Shown piece after piece: positions 1-10,786 of a stretch of DNA of 64,000 bases. The DNA is taken from the NCBI GenBank assembly GCA_007449985.2, contig VIIQ02000079.1, forward strand, positions 124,001 to 188,000, read 5' to 3'. The stretch's first letter is position 1, and every line of letters begins with the position of its first letter. The translations under genes and the position numbers were made by a program. The notes below the pieces were generated by a model. It worked only from the letters and a program-made list of their open reading frames with translations. It was not told the DNA's origin and ran no database searches. The DNA is from Desmodesmus armatus (Eukaryota; Chlorophyta; Chlorophyceae; Sphaeropleales; Scenedesmaceae).

Positions 1-1646
1 AGCCGGGGTAGCGGTAGTCCTGCAGGACAGGACAGCATCGAAAAATACACATAATGTATAATGTACAATGTCATACATGCATCAAGTCTGAAAAGAAAGC
101 CCCAGCGCCCAGTTCAACTTGTACTGCCAACGTACCTGCAGGCGCCGCATTTCAGCAAAGCCCATGCCGACCAGCATTGTCCACAGCAGAGTGCCTTGGT
201 CCGCCCAGTAGGAGAAGGGGATGTGGGCAGCAAAGGGGATGCCCTGGACGTCTCCTGCAAGAAAAAGACAAGCAACAGGGGTGTTGCCTGCAAGGCTGGC
301 CACACATTGAGGAGCGTCACAGAGACTGACAGCCCGTCTGCATCCTGCAACATGCACTTCGACTGTTTCAAACCTGGCTGTGTTCTGTTGTGCAGAGACG
401 TCTCTGAAATTCACAGTGGTACCAGCTATGTAGCAAACAATTGTGACATAGCGACCATTTATTGAAGTCAGTTGGGGTACAATGCATTTTGCAGCCAGTG
501 CGGCCACCTACCTTGTGTGGAGGACAGCACGCCCCCTGCCTCAAACCAGGGCAGGGCAGTCTGTTGGGGGATGAAGCCCGCCATGCCCAGCACCTCGGGG
601 GCTAGGGCACCTGCTGCAGCCAACATGGCCCACCTGCAGCAGCAACGGTAATAGGCAGGGGTGGGTGGGTGGGTGGGCGGGCGGGCGGGCGGGCGGGTGG
701 GTGGGCGAGCGGGTGGGTGGACGGGCGAGCGGGTGGGTGGACGGGCGGTTGCTACTGCTACTACTGCAAGGGCAGTAGCAATGCCAGCTGTGCGCACACA
801 GGTGTTGTGAGTGAGAGGGCATTGCTGTTTTGGACTTGCAAGTGCAAGGTGGCGCTACCTCCCGTATGGCTCACCTTCCATGGATGAGTTCTGCATAACC
901 GAGCCACCTCAGGTTCATGATGCTGTCCTCCCCAGGTTGTCCACGTTTGGATGGGTCAGCCAAGCCTAGGGATCAAAGCCGTAGTCACCAGGCAGGCTGC
1001 ATTGCAGGGGTGGCAAGCAGTGATGCAGTCAAGTACATGAGTTTGCGGCAATGGTGGTTGATGGTGGTCGGCAGCATGTCAACAAGTTGTCAGCATTAGA
1101 TGTGGGTGCACCATGGCAACTCCTTTGAAAGCATGGTGCTATGATGCAGTGCAGTTGAAGGCATGAGCTGCTGGTGACCTTTCAATGCCCCTGATCAATT
1201 CCCACATGCCAAGGGCATGCAGGGGAGGCCAAGCTAGTGCCACCCAAGAGTGGCTTCAAGTGACGCTACGGATTGGTGGTTGTTACTCTGTGTGCCCACC
1301 TTCCATCGAGGTATGTGATGGACTTTGGTGTGGCGAAAATGAGCTTGCGGCCAGCACTCGCCATAAGGGTGGACCTGCTGTCAGGAGCTGTAGCCCTTGA
1401 TGATCGAGCCTTAGGTGGATTCGGCTGAACCAGTTCGACGTTCAGGGGCTCTGGTGGGATCTCGAGGCTGCTGCTCAGGGGTGGGCTGTCCTCTTCACTT
1501 CTGTCAAGGACAACAGTGCCTGAGTCAGTCTGCAGGCTGCGGATCTTGAAGAGGCGTGCGTGAGGGAGTAAGCGCCGAGCAGCGGGCCTGTGAGGCCTGC
1601 ACTGAGCGCTGCTGCCCCCACCGTGCTTTGCCAGGCTGCTGAACAT
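1..1646 (-). CDS. LHCA3: LHCI chlorophyll a/b-binding protein, Lhca3-like (partial, runs off left edge)
   Basis: Antenna protein of photosystem I in the thylakoid membrane; binds chlorophyll a/b and carotenoids. Exons (minus): 1646-1300, 996-875, 633-512, 254-136, 19-1, continuing beyond the window. Exon 1 gives about 115 residues of plastid transit/N-terminal sequence ending in YLDG. Exon 2 joins in phase and holds SLPGDYGFDP, LGLADP and the helix-1 motif ELIHGRWAML, which crosses into exon 3. Exon 3 has APEVLG and TALPWFEAG, exon 4 YWADQGTL and GFAEMRRLQ, and exon 5 starts DYRYPG. This order of motifs matches Lhca3 better than other Lhca or Lhcb types, but the paralogue call is tentative. 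Exon 2 is 122 nt where the phase needs 123: after GFDP the frame meets TAG, and one extra base in the run at 969-971 restores DPLGLADP. The third transmembrane helix lies outside the window. Confidence 0.85.
661..748. repeat. GGGT/GGGC tetranucleotide repeat
   Basis: Imperfect four-base repeat of GGGT, GGGC and GGGCGA units in the intron between exons 2 and 3 of the antenna gene. It produces long proline-rich shadow frames on the minus strand that are not coding. Confidence 0.85.
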
Positions 1647-3407
1647 GTTGGTTGAAAGATACTACAGCTGTACCGGACGCAAGAGTGAGGCACAGAATTT
1701 GCTTCGCTCACAGCTAGTTTAAGTATTGTTTTCGGAGCTGGCGTGCACAATGTACAAGCACGAAGTGCGACCAGCATGCGCGGGGGCAGTGGGAACATTG
1801 TGTGCTGCACGCGCGTGCGTTGCAGATTTGCCTCCCACACGCAGGTGAACTTTTGATCAATGCAGGATGGATACAACGACCTAAATAGTCCTCTGGTTTT
1901 AGCACAAAGCCGGCTGCTCGTCCGTGAGTTAAACAAGGTACTGCAGATCCGTCAGTTTGAACAAGGTGCTGTTCAGCACTCCTCAAGAGGCCTCACTGTT
2001 GAACAGGAAGGTTTGAAAGACTGATACAACAGACATCATGACAGCACCGTGACTGCTGACGTTTGCATTCCCACTTCCTGATCAGTCTCTCATGAGAGAC
2101 TCTGATGACCAAGCTGCACACTCTGCCATCAACACTCCCATTGCAATTGGATTCAACCTGCAGTATCTACTGTCTTTGCTACGAAACGTCCAGCAGCTTG
2201 CAGATTAGTAGCCATTGAAGTTGCTCTTTCACACTCATCTAGCGACCGCGCAGCCGTAAAGCAGTCACCAAGTAGCGTGGGAAGGATCACTGAGGTCCCC
2301 CCCCCCTCAACATGCACACTCCACAGGGCCCACTGGATGCAGGGGTGACCGCGCATCATTGCTAAGCTGCATGTATAACAGGGCTCAGCCCCAGTCGGTG
2401 TGAACGCAAACTTTCACAAGCCCATAAAACAAGGGCAACACAGCTGCTGCGTGCATCGTGCCGCACACACGAGTGCTAATCATGATATGTTCCGCTCAGC
2501 TTCGCACGATACACCAGGTGTGATGTCAAACAATTGTCAGACCGCTGGCAAGCTACGTAAGTCACTACACAAGCAAACCTCGCAGCCACCCACACCACAC
2601 GCTCAACACGTAGTGCCACCATCCACGACAGTGATATGCAGGACCGTGCGTCAAGACAAATCAGACAGCTGGAGGCTGGCAAATGACAGTGGCAAGCCAC
2701 ACACAACACACATTGCACCCACCACCCCTGCAGTTGATGCAGACATGAGCGACAGTCCAGCATGGGCAGAGACAGGACCAGCCAGCCAGCAGCGCATCCA
2801 TCACACTCAAACAGTATCATGGTTGTGATCTACCAAAGCGCCCACAGGTGGTTCCCCTCAAAAGCAAGCAGCCATGGGTCAAATGGGAGAGGGCCTCACT
2901 TTGACAGGTTGACATGAGCTGGTCAAACAGCCTGCACAGGCTGGCACATCACCAACGTCAGCACACTAGAGACACCTGCTCCACCCGCAAACATGCTGGC
3001 ACCTAACCAAGGCAGCCCCGGCATGTGGGATACGTATGGCGGCCGGCCTATCTGGCTCGAACCTCCCTGCACAAACACTCCCAAAGCCTCCTAAGACACA
3101 AACAGATCGCTCTGAGATATCAGCTCCTTGCGTCTGAGACCCTGCCTTCACCCGCTGTCGTTGCATGCAACTGCATATGTCATTACATGGAACTACACAT
3201 GTTGCTGCATGCAACTACACATGTCGCTGCATGCAACTACACATGCACCCCTCCAGCCAGCAGTGACACCTCAACCCTGCAAGTCAGTCCTTGTTGAGAC
3301 CTGGACCTCTGAGCTGTTTGACACCTGAAGACCTCTGAAACTTTGGCAGCTGTGCAGCATGCCATGCTGCATCCTGCACTGCAGTTGCAGTCGGCTGCTG
3401 GCGGGTG
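1647..3407. other. Intergenic region, no gene recognised
   Basis: Lies between the start of the antenna gene and the end of the kinase gene. Open frames here are short, lack recognisable motifs and show no convincing splice-linked series. It holds the 22-bp tandem repeat at 3191-3246 and TTACA at 3183-3187, which is TGTAA on the minus strand, about 220 nt past the kinase stop: a candidate polyadenylation signal. Confidence 0.6.
3191..3246. repeat. 22-bp tandem repeat, about 2.5 copies
   Basis: The motif AACTACACATG recurs at 3191, 3213 and 3235, an exact 22-bp period with few mismatches. It lies just past the kinase gene's stop and may be in its 3' UTR. Confidence 0.8.
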
Positions 3408-6400
3408 CTACTCAGATGCGGCAGGTGCTGCTGTGTTCGTGCTGGGGCGTGCTGCCGAGTCGTAGCCCACCGCGTAGCTGACCTGCACGTTTGGCCCGAA
3501 GTTCACTGCCACCTCCTCGTACGCCTCTGCTGCTGCCATGGCTGCTGCAAAGCCGGGTGCCTTCATGCTGAGCGCCTGCACACAAGAGGAATGCGCGGTT
3601 CAGTGTGCGTCAGTTGCAGACTACATCAGCGTCAGCACAAGCCGGCTGCAAGCACAGCGGTTCACAGGCTTGATTGGGTCTTGCAGCATGCAACTACCAC
3701 AAGTTCATGGGGTGAACCGTGACTGCGTGCACCTACCTGCATCTTGCTGCGTGCCTCTGTGAGGGGGTCTGAGGACACCTGGCCGGCTGTGACCCATGGG
3801 TGCTGCAGGCAGTCAGCGGCAGCCAGCCTGCGTGTTGGCTGCACCACCAGCAGCTTGCGGATGAGGTCCTTGGCCCTGTGGATGGTTGTTGGTCAGCGCC
3901 ACACAACAGACACACGCTGGGATTGACACAACGGACAAAACACACGCTGCTAGCAGGCAGGTGCTCCTTCTCACACCATACGACACAGCAGAAAGCCAGC
4001 TGCTTAGCACTGCAGATGCAACCTGTGCACAAACAAACCACACAGCAGCCGCTCAGGTGTGCACGTGCCAAAAGTAAATGTCGGGAACAACGGGACCGCC
4101 TGGCAGCATGGCATGGTGGGAAGCGCGTGATGGTGTCACTCACGCCTCGCTGACAACGTCCCACACTGGATCGTCAAAGCTGTACTTGCCGCGCCTGATC
4201 TGCTCAAACAGTGCTGGCTCGCTCTCGCTCCAGAAGGGGGGGTAGCCACCCAGCAGGATGAACAGCACAACACCTGCGGACCACATGTCGACCTGCAAGG
4301 TAGGCAGCAGGTAACAGGTGTTTGTTGGTATAAACAGCTTGAGGCTGGGGCGCTGCCGACTGCAGGACAAAGCCTGCGCTGCTGCTGGGTGAAAGTGACC
4401 GCAAGTAAAACCATCCTGCACACACACTGCTGCTGCGGAGCCTCTCGACCTACGCCATTCGAAACCCTGCTCACTCAAATCCTGCTGCATCATCAGTGCT
4501 GTTCACACCCGACAAGGCACCTAAGGCAGCACCCTACATGCACCACACAAGCCGCCCAGCGCACACTCACTTCTGGCCCATACACAGTGTGCGCAGTGCC
4601 CTGGATGACCTCGGGCGCCACATACTGGGGTGTGCCGCACACCGTGCTCATGGCGTCAGCGCTCTGCTTGGCCAGGCCAAAGTCCGCAATCTTCACCTGC
4701 GCACAGCACACCAGGACATGCAGTGTGCGCCTGAGCTACTAGCATGTGAGATGTTCTAGGTGAGTCATGCTTTTGCAACACAGCTCACAACTGCACCGGC
4801 TGCAGGTGCCGCGTCCTTGGCCATGGTGCTACTGCACAGTCAGCATGACTCTGCTGTCCAGCCAGCTGACCGCACTGGCATCCACACCAGCATTTTATTG
4901 CCAGTGCGGTCAGCTGGGCTGGACAGCAGAGTCATGCTGACTGTGCAGTAGCACCAAGATGCTGCCGGTATCCTGCAGGGTATGTGCACTGTTATGGGTG
5001 CCGCCATCAAGGGCAACTGCAACTGCACATTCATGAGACCCCTCTTACCTTTGTGATCTCATCAGGGGAGGCCAGCAGCAGGTTCTCCAGCTTGAGGTCG
5101 CGGTGCACGACATTCCTGCATCAGCAGGTTGCAGCAACGGATGAGCACACATGCATGGGTTCATGCGCATGTGGGCAGCTGAACCGTCCCGGCTAATCAC
5201 CGCTCTCGCTGTCGTGCATGCGTCATGCGCTATGCTCTGTCAGGCACCTTGCATCTGCGCACAGAGGCTGCCCAAAGCTGCTGTTAGTACAGAACGCCGC
5301 GCAGAGGCAGATGTTGTTCGGCTGCGGCTGCTGACCATGCCCATGCACCCTGTGAAGCCGAACTCACTTGCTGTGCAGGTACTCAATGCCCTTCAGCAGC
5401 TGCACAAAAGCCAGCCGCGCCTCTGCCTCGCTGTAGGTGCCGCGCTGCAGGACAGCTTCCAGCAGCTCGCCGCCTGTGACCAGCTCTGTGATCAGGTACA
5501 CCTGTGCGACAGGCCAGCACAGCACGCATGTCAACGGCAGCATCAAGTCTGGGCACATGGCCCGTGACAATGCTGCACAACATGCAGGAGGGCGCAGGAG
5601 AACACATACATGAATTGTGACAACTGCAGCAATGCCAATGCGCAAGACGGGTCTGCTGCTGTACTGTTTGCAGCTAAAAACACAGCTTAAATCACGCAAG
5701 CAGACCATCTGGACGCGCAACACATAAAAGTGCAGTGCTGCCCATACATGAACACGTGAACAGCTCGCAAGGGACGCTTTTGTGCTCCCAAGGGGGTGCA
5801 GTGAAAGGAAGGAACACACTGCCGTAGTGTCCTGTCCTGCACCCCTGCTGAGTGTGTGTCTGTGTTGCGCCTGGCATCCTGGCGCACCTTGTTTCCCTCC
5901 TCAAAGTACTCCTTCAGGTAGACCACGTTCTCATGGTTCAGGCCACACAGGATGTCGATCTCCTTGAAGATGTCCTCCCTGTAACAGCAAACAGGCGGGA
6001 AAGTACGTCATGTCCTGGGACCATAGACAGCAGGAGTTTTGGGTTTGAAGGCACAGTGAAGAGGTTCTGTGGTGCTATTGCAGCCATGCAGCAGTGGGCT
6101 GGGAACACCTGGCAGCGCCATCCTGGCATACAGTGCTGGCATGCTGTCCACCTATGGTTGGTGTCCTGCGCCCCTGCATGTCACAAGTGGCTGCACGGCA
6201 TGCCAGCACACCTTGTGCTCTCATTGTCTCCGGGCTCCACTCCCACTGGTGGTAGTGTCATGATCTTCACAGCATACTGCTCCCCGGTCTTGCGGTCTGT
6301 GGCAAGCTTGACGATGGCAAAACCTGCAGGCAACACCACCAGCACACACAGCTAAGCTACTGGCAACATCTGATAAGTAGTGTACCACATCAGCAGCTGT

Positions 6401-7084
6401 GAAGGGTGTTGAAATGCTTGTGCTGCTGCCATGGTGCCATGCCATGTGCTGGGAAGCAGGCAATCCTGCAGGACAGCGCATGCGTGCAGGAGGCTTACCA
6501 CCGGTGCCCAGGGTCTTCCCTAGCTTGTATGCTTCTTTGATCCTGCAGTCCACCCTCTTCTTAGATGTCCTGCAGGAGGCAGGCAGGCAGCACATGTTTC
6601 GGCTTGTGATGCACGTGTTCTCAATAGCTGCTGGCATGGATGTGGTGTGCTAAAGAGAAAGAGAGTGACCAGGATGAGCATGGTGCGCTGAAGCTGCTGA
6701 ATTGTGCAGGCGTGCAGAGGGCAACTGATGTAGTGTATCGGTCAGCACTTGTTCCTGCAGCATGCAACAGATGGAGTTGGTCACTTACGGCTGCTGGGGC
6801 TGTGCTGTGCTGGCAGCAGGCGCTGCCTCTGCTGCTGGTATCTGCCACTCTGTTGCAGGGGCCTCGGCAAAGCAGCACTTCTTCTGGCCTGGACGTGGTG
6901 CTGCAGTGCTCTTGCCTGAAGGTGGCCTAGGGCTCAGGGGTGCTGCTTGAACATCGCCACCAGCTTTGCTGTTGCATTCAAGGGCAGCTTCCTGCTTGGC
7001 TGCAGATGGGGGTGACTGCTGCACAACTGCATCCTGTGGATCAACCTGAGCGAGGCTGGAAGGCTTCCCACATGCATTACCCAT
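3408..7084 (-). CDS. CaMK-type Ser/Thr protein kinase with N-terminal acylation motif
   Basis: Ten exons (minus): 7084-6789, 6569-6499, 6323-6212, 5978-5888, 5501-5368, 5115-5049, 4696-4571, 4292-4144, 3875-3737, 3575-3408. All phases agree and give 450 residues ending in TAG. The start MGNACGKPS has Gly2 for N-myristoylation and Cys5 for palmitoylation, so membrane attachment is likely. Residues 3-100 are Pro/Ala-rich. The kinase domain follows: glycine loop GKTLGTGG-FAIVK, catalytic Lys142 in YAVKIM, HRDLKLEN at 239-246, DFG at 262-264, CGTPQYVAPE, then WSAGVVLFILLGGYPPF and the RRLAAADCLQHPW end motif typical of CaMK/CDPK kinases. No EF-hands follow, so it is not a CDPK; the last 56 residues are Ala-rich with no clear calmodulin-binding helix. 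Substrate is unknown. One intron holds a long hairpin (4826-4954). Confidence 0.92.
4826..4954. repeat. Long intronic inverted repeat (hairpin)
   Basis: A 55-nt left arm (4826-4880) is matched by a 56-nt right arm (4899-4954), perfect except for one extra G in the right arm, with an 18-nt loop. It lies in the kinase intron between exons 6 and 7 (5048-4697). It could fold as a miRNA-precursor-like hairpin in the transcript or be a small palindromic mobile element. Confidence 0.9.
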
Positions 7085-7540
7085 GGCCTCGAAGCAGCTC
7101 GAGCCTCAGTGCTCTTCAAGCCGTGTCCAGGTGGCTGGAGCTTGCTGCTGTTGTGCACAGGACGTCCTGTCGACAGAGACAAAGCGAGAGCACGGCGTGG
7201 GCCTCCGGGAGTAACTCCGGGAGTTACGTTGTTTTCCCAATCAATTCAATCGCAAAGTGGACTGCAAAAAGGATGGTGACGCAGAAAACACAAACCAAAG
7301 GCGTACTCAGTAGAAGAGGCAGAACTACGCATAAAGCAGAGAAACACGATGTAATGAACGTCAATCAACCATCGATGTGTTCTGCCCTACGCTTGTACTG
7401 CTTGTAGTGGCCGTTGCAACCCTACAGTGTGACCCACAGTGTGACCAATAACAGGTGCATGGGGTGCTCTATCAGCAGCTGCTTGAAGACTTGCCTGCTG
7501 CACTGACTTCTTCTCAGCAGCGTCCCACGCTGTTGTGGCC
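7085..7540. promoter_or_regulatory. Kinase promoter / glycosylase 3' region
   Basis: Intergenic stretch between the kinase start and the glycosylase stop, both on the minus strand. It contains a near-perfect 17-nt palindrome at 7211-7227 (GTAACTCC/GGGAGTTAC) about 130 nt upstream of the kinase ATG, next to a direct copy of CTCCGGGAGTWA. A role as a factor-binding site is a guess. No gene seen. Confidence 0.4.
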
Positions 7541-10132
7541 TCACGCAGCTCCATCCCCACCACGGGATGGCTGTGTTCGGCAGTGGCAGCTGACGATGTG
7601 GTCGTTCACCAGCCCTGCTGCCTGCATGAAGGCGTACATGATGGTCGGACCCACAAAAGTCATCCCTGCCTTCTTCAGTGCTGCACTGAGGGCCTCTGAC
7701 TCAGGGGTCCTGCATGGAGACACCCATGGTGCACACACACAGCAAGACAGCAACAAAAGGGCAGCCTAATCATGCCCTAACAAGTGAAGCAGATGTTGGG
7801 CTTGACACGTATCTGCAAGCTTGAAAAGTCTGGTCAGCGCCGATGATGCGCATCAGGGCAGGGCTGGAGTGTTCAGCACACCAGGAAGCAGCTGCGCCAG
7901 CGTCATGAAGGCCCCATAGGCCAAGACCAGCCAGCAGCTGGTGCGGAACTGCTGCTCCAAGTAGCTGTGCTGCTGCGACTTTTTGAAGCCTGTCCCTGCC
8001 GAAGTGGCAGTGTGCAACTCCAATCGGACCGTGTTGGTGCAATGCAGCCCAGTGAACCAAGCTAGCAGCAGCCAACTAGAAAGGAGGTGGACACTCACTT
8101 GGTTGGCACCTGGCCGAGTGCCGTCCAGTTGTTGACGATTGGCTGTCTGTTGGGCACAAAGCCCCACACAAAGCTGTCAAAGCTGCCATGCGCATCCTGC
8201 AGCTGCAGGAAGACCCTGCAGAACAGCACACACCAAATCAAATCAAAGTTACACCTGTAGCTATGAGGCTGAAGAACATACTGGGAATAACAACACGGGT
8301 TACCTGCTACAGCCTTGACATGGCCGCCGAAAGCCAAGGTGTTGTGGTAATTCTGACCTATCAGACGCCATGAACGCTGCACCTCCACACCCCGTCACAC
8401 TGTGCCACTACTAGACCAGTATCTGCGTAGATCTAGACACTGCTGAGTGGCACTGCCTAGTACATGCACCTGCTTGGAAGCAGTCTCGCAGCAATTCATG
8501 GGGTGACCACTCTGCGTGCGTGCCGCTTCTGTAATGCACCACAAGACCAAACTTGCTCTGGTGCACACCCATAGCCTGCTGCTGCCCCTGCTCAACACTC
8601 CCAACCAGCACCTACAGGCGACTGTGCTGCAGCTGATTCAACCCGCACGCTCATGCAGGGGCCCACGGTCTGGTGGCATCCACTCCTTTTTCGAAGTGAC
8701 AGGGGGGAGGGGGCGGAAGCTCTTGGCTACGCACAGCAGATAGGTGTGCTTCCAAGCCTTTTATTGTCCAGGGACCTCAGATGATCCCTCTACATCTTGC
8801 CATGTCTGTGTGTGTTTTTTGGGGGGCTGGTCTTGCCTGACGTGTCTTTTGCAGGCTTCCTCGTGCCAGGTGTGCGTCTTTGGCTTGCCCAGTCGATCAA
8901 GTGTAGAGAGTACCGCTTTGGGGTGAAGGTATCTACTTGTAACACCCTCCCCCCCAAAAGAAATATCCACCACTCACATAGCGTCCACTCACTTGGCATT
9001 CTTCACAGCACCCTGCAGCTTGCCCCTGTGCCGCACCACACCTGACTCCTGAGACATCAGCTGCTCAATCTTTGCATCGTCATATGCAGCAACCTTGCTG
9101 GGGTCAAACTTGTCAAACCCTGCTCGATAAGCTTCCCGCTTTGCAAGGATGGTGCTCCAGCTCAGACCCGCCTGCGCGGTTGGCAGTAGCAGGAGCACAA
9201 CAAAGCACTGTACTGTGCTACTGTTGCCATGCACACAAACCTGCTGCGAGAGTGAAAAAGAGCCCAACAGAGCAAGGTAAAGGGCGGTTTTGCCTGCAGA
9301 CAGCAGCAGCACATAAAGCACAAAGCTTTCCCTTGAGGCCACCCAACCCCTGCCCTGTCGAGTGTGCCCAGTAGTGCAGGCCAGAACGAAATGGTCACCC
9401 ATAGTTCCATGCATGCAGGAGTACGTGGTGGCAACCTGCTGCTGCTGCTGCTGCTGGTTGCAAGGCACCCGCATGCCTATTCGTGCAACACCATGGCAAT
9501 GACGGTCATGGTTCCTGTGCGGCTGCAGTGCATGTGTGCATGCACACAGACTGCCACCACCCACCCCTCCCCACCTGGGCACCTTCCAGGATCAGCAACT
9601 CAAACAGCTTGCTGTCATCATGCTCTGGCCGGCCCCATTCCTCGTCATGATACCTGCACAGTTAGTACGAGGGAACAAACCGGACATTTGAGTGCTTTCA
9701 TGCTGGCCCATGTCATGCACCAACCCATGCTTCATGCGCTGCAGCGATCACAGCCGAACAGCTGCGTGATTATGAGGCACCCACAGAGGCAGCAACACCA
9801 TTTTCATCATACGTGATGTACTCTGCTGATGCTGTGCATTCTTTATGTTCTCTGCTGATGCTACACATAGCTGTACTTTGCTGAGGTTGTGCTTACCTGA
9901 TGTACTCTACTGATGCCGCGCCTTTGTACATTGTGGCCCAGTCACAGCGCTGCAGGCCATCTGAGGCAGCAGCAGTTAGCACTGATGCAGCAGACGGAGA
10001 GGGACCAGGGCTTTCGAGTGTATCCTTGGACAACGGTTTCCGTCGCCCTGCCACCGTTCTGCGCGTTTTTTTGGTGCTGGGATCATCGGCAGCCCTTTCC
10101 CCACCCCTTTGGGCTCTCGTGCGTTTCATCAT
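7541..10132 (-). CDS. DNA-3-methyladenine glycosylase I (TagI family)
   Basis: Base-excision repair enzyme that removes 3-methyladenine from alkylated DNA. Five exons (minus): 10132-9897, 9653-9575, 9171-8993, 8215-8099, 7709-7541; total 780 nt, 259 residues, every phase consistent, TGA stop. The start was put at MMKRTRAQRGG because a basic, Lys/Arg-rich stretch (candidate nuclear signal) follows. Family motifs appear in order: RCDWATMYKGAASVEYIR, YHDEEWGRPEHDD, KLFELLILEGAQAGLSWSTI, LAKREAYRAGFDKFDP, ESGVVRHRGKLQGAVKNA, SFVWGFV and finally KKAGMTFVGPTIMYAFMQA then GLVNDH. The usual Cys/His residues of the family's structural zinc site appear present (CDW near the N-terminus, HDEEW, NDH and a C-terminal HC), but the exact ligands were not aligned. 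Intron 1 carries degraded copies of the exon 1 end. Confidence 0.93.
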
Positions 10133-10786
10133 GTGTGTGATCTGTATGATGCAGTAAGCCAGGCGTCGCGAACCGCGCTGAGGACCAAACAATACACTTT
10201 CTTCAATCTTGAACATGCACCATGCACATAACTTCAATGTGGAGCCTCAGCTCACTCCTATCCCTCAAGGAGTGACATGCTACAGCCATGAATATGGTTG
10301 CTCTCGATGATGCCATGATGCCACCTTGGCTAGATGTCATTCAACCAAACTCAGGTTTTGAGCCGTTTCACAAACCTTACCGCGAAAGCAAGAGATATTT
10401 GTCTCCGTTGTGCCTCCCGAGACTGCAGAGTGTGTGTTCAGAAGCGGCAGGTCTGGGTGCAAACAAAGCAGAGGATGGCAAAAGCTGCGATGGGATGGTG
10501 GCAGGTAAGCGGGCGCTGCGTGGCAGTGCTTGGCAACATGGCTTCTGTTGGTGCTGCTGCATGCGGGCTTCAGGTATCGTGCAATGGTTATGCATGGCTG
10601 CAACTGTACCATTCCAGCCTGAATTTTTTCAATGATGAGCGAACAGCAGCAGGCACAGCATCCATTGTGTTGCAACAGCTTGGACTGTGCATGTGTGGTT
10701 GAGTCCACGATAGTGCGTCGGACGCTGCGACACACAAAGGAGCAAATGCTAATAAGATATTGCGCCACATTTTCTGAGCTTTGCAG
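10133..10786. promoter_or_regulatory. Divergent intergenic region and unresolved 5' exons of the coiled-coil gene
   Basis: The glycosylase reads left and the coiled-coil gene right, so a shared divergent promoter is likely in the first 150 bases. An ATG at 10288 opens a 115-codon frame and a good donor (GCAG|GTAAGC) lies near 10505, so the first exon or exons of the coiled-coil gene are probably here, but no combination gave a convincing phase match to the exon at 10787. Confidence 0.4.

Noticed and set aside
7541..10132. Treating the minus-strand gene block 1-10132 as a bacterial-type operon
   Set aside because: Every gene has spliceosomal introns and its own sizeable intergenic region; no ribosome-binding sites or coupled starts.
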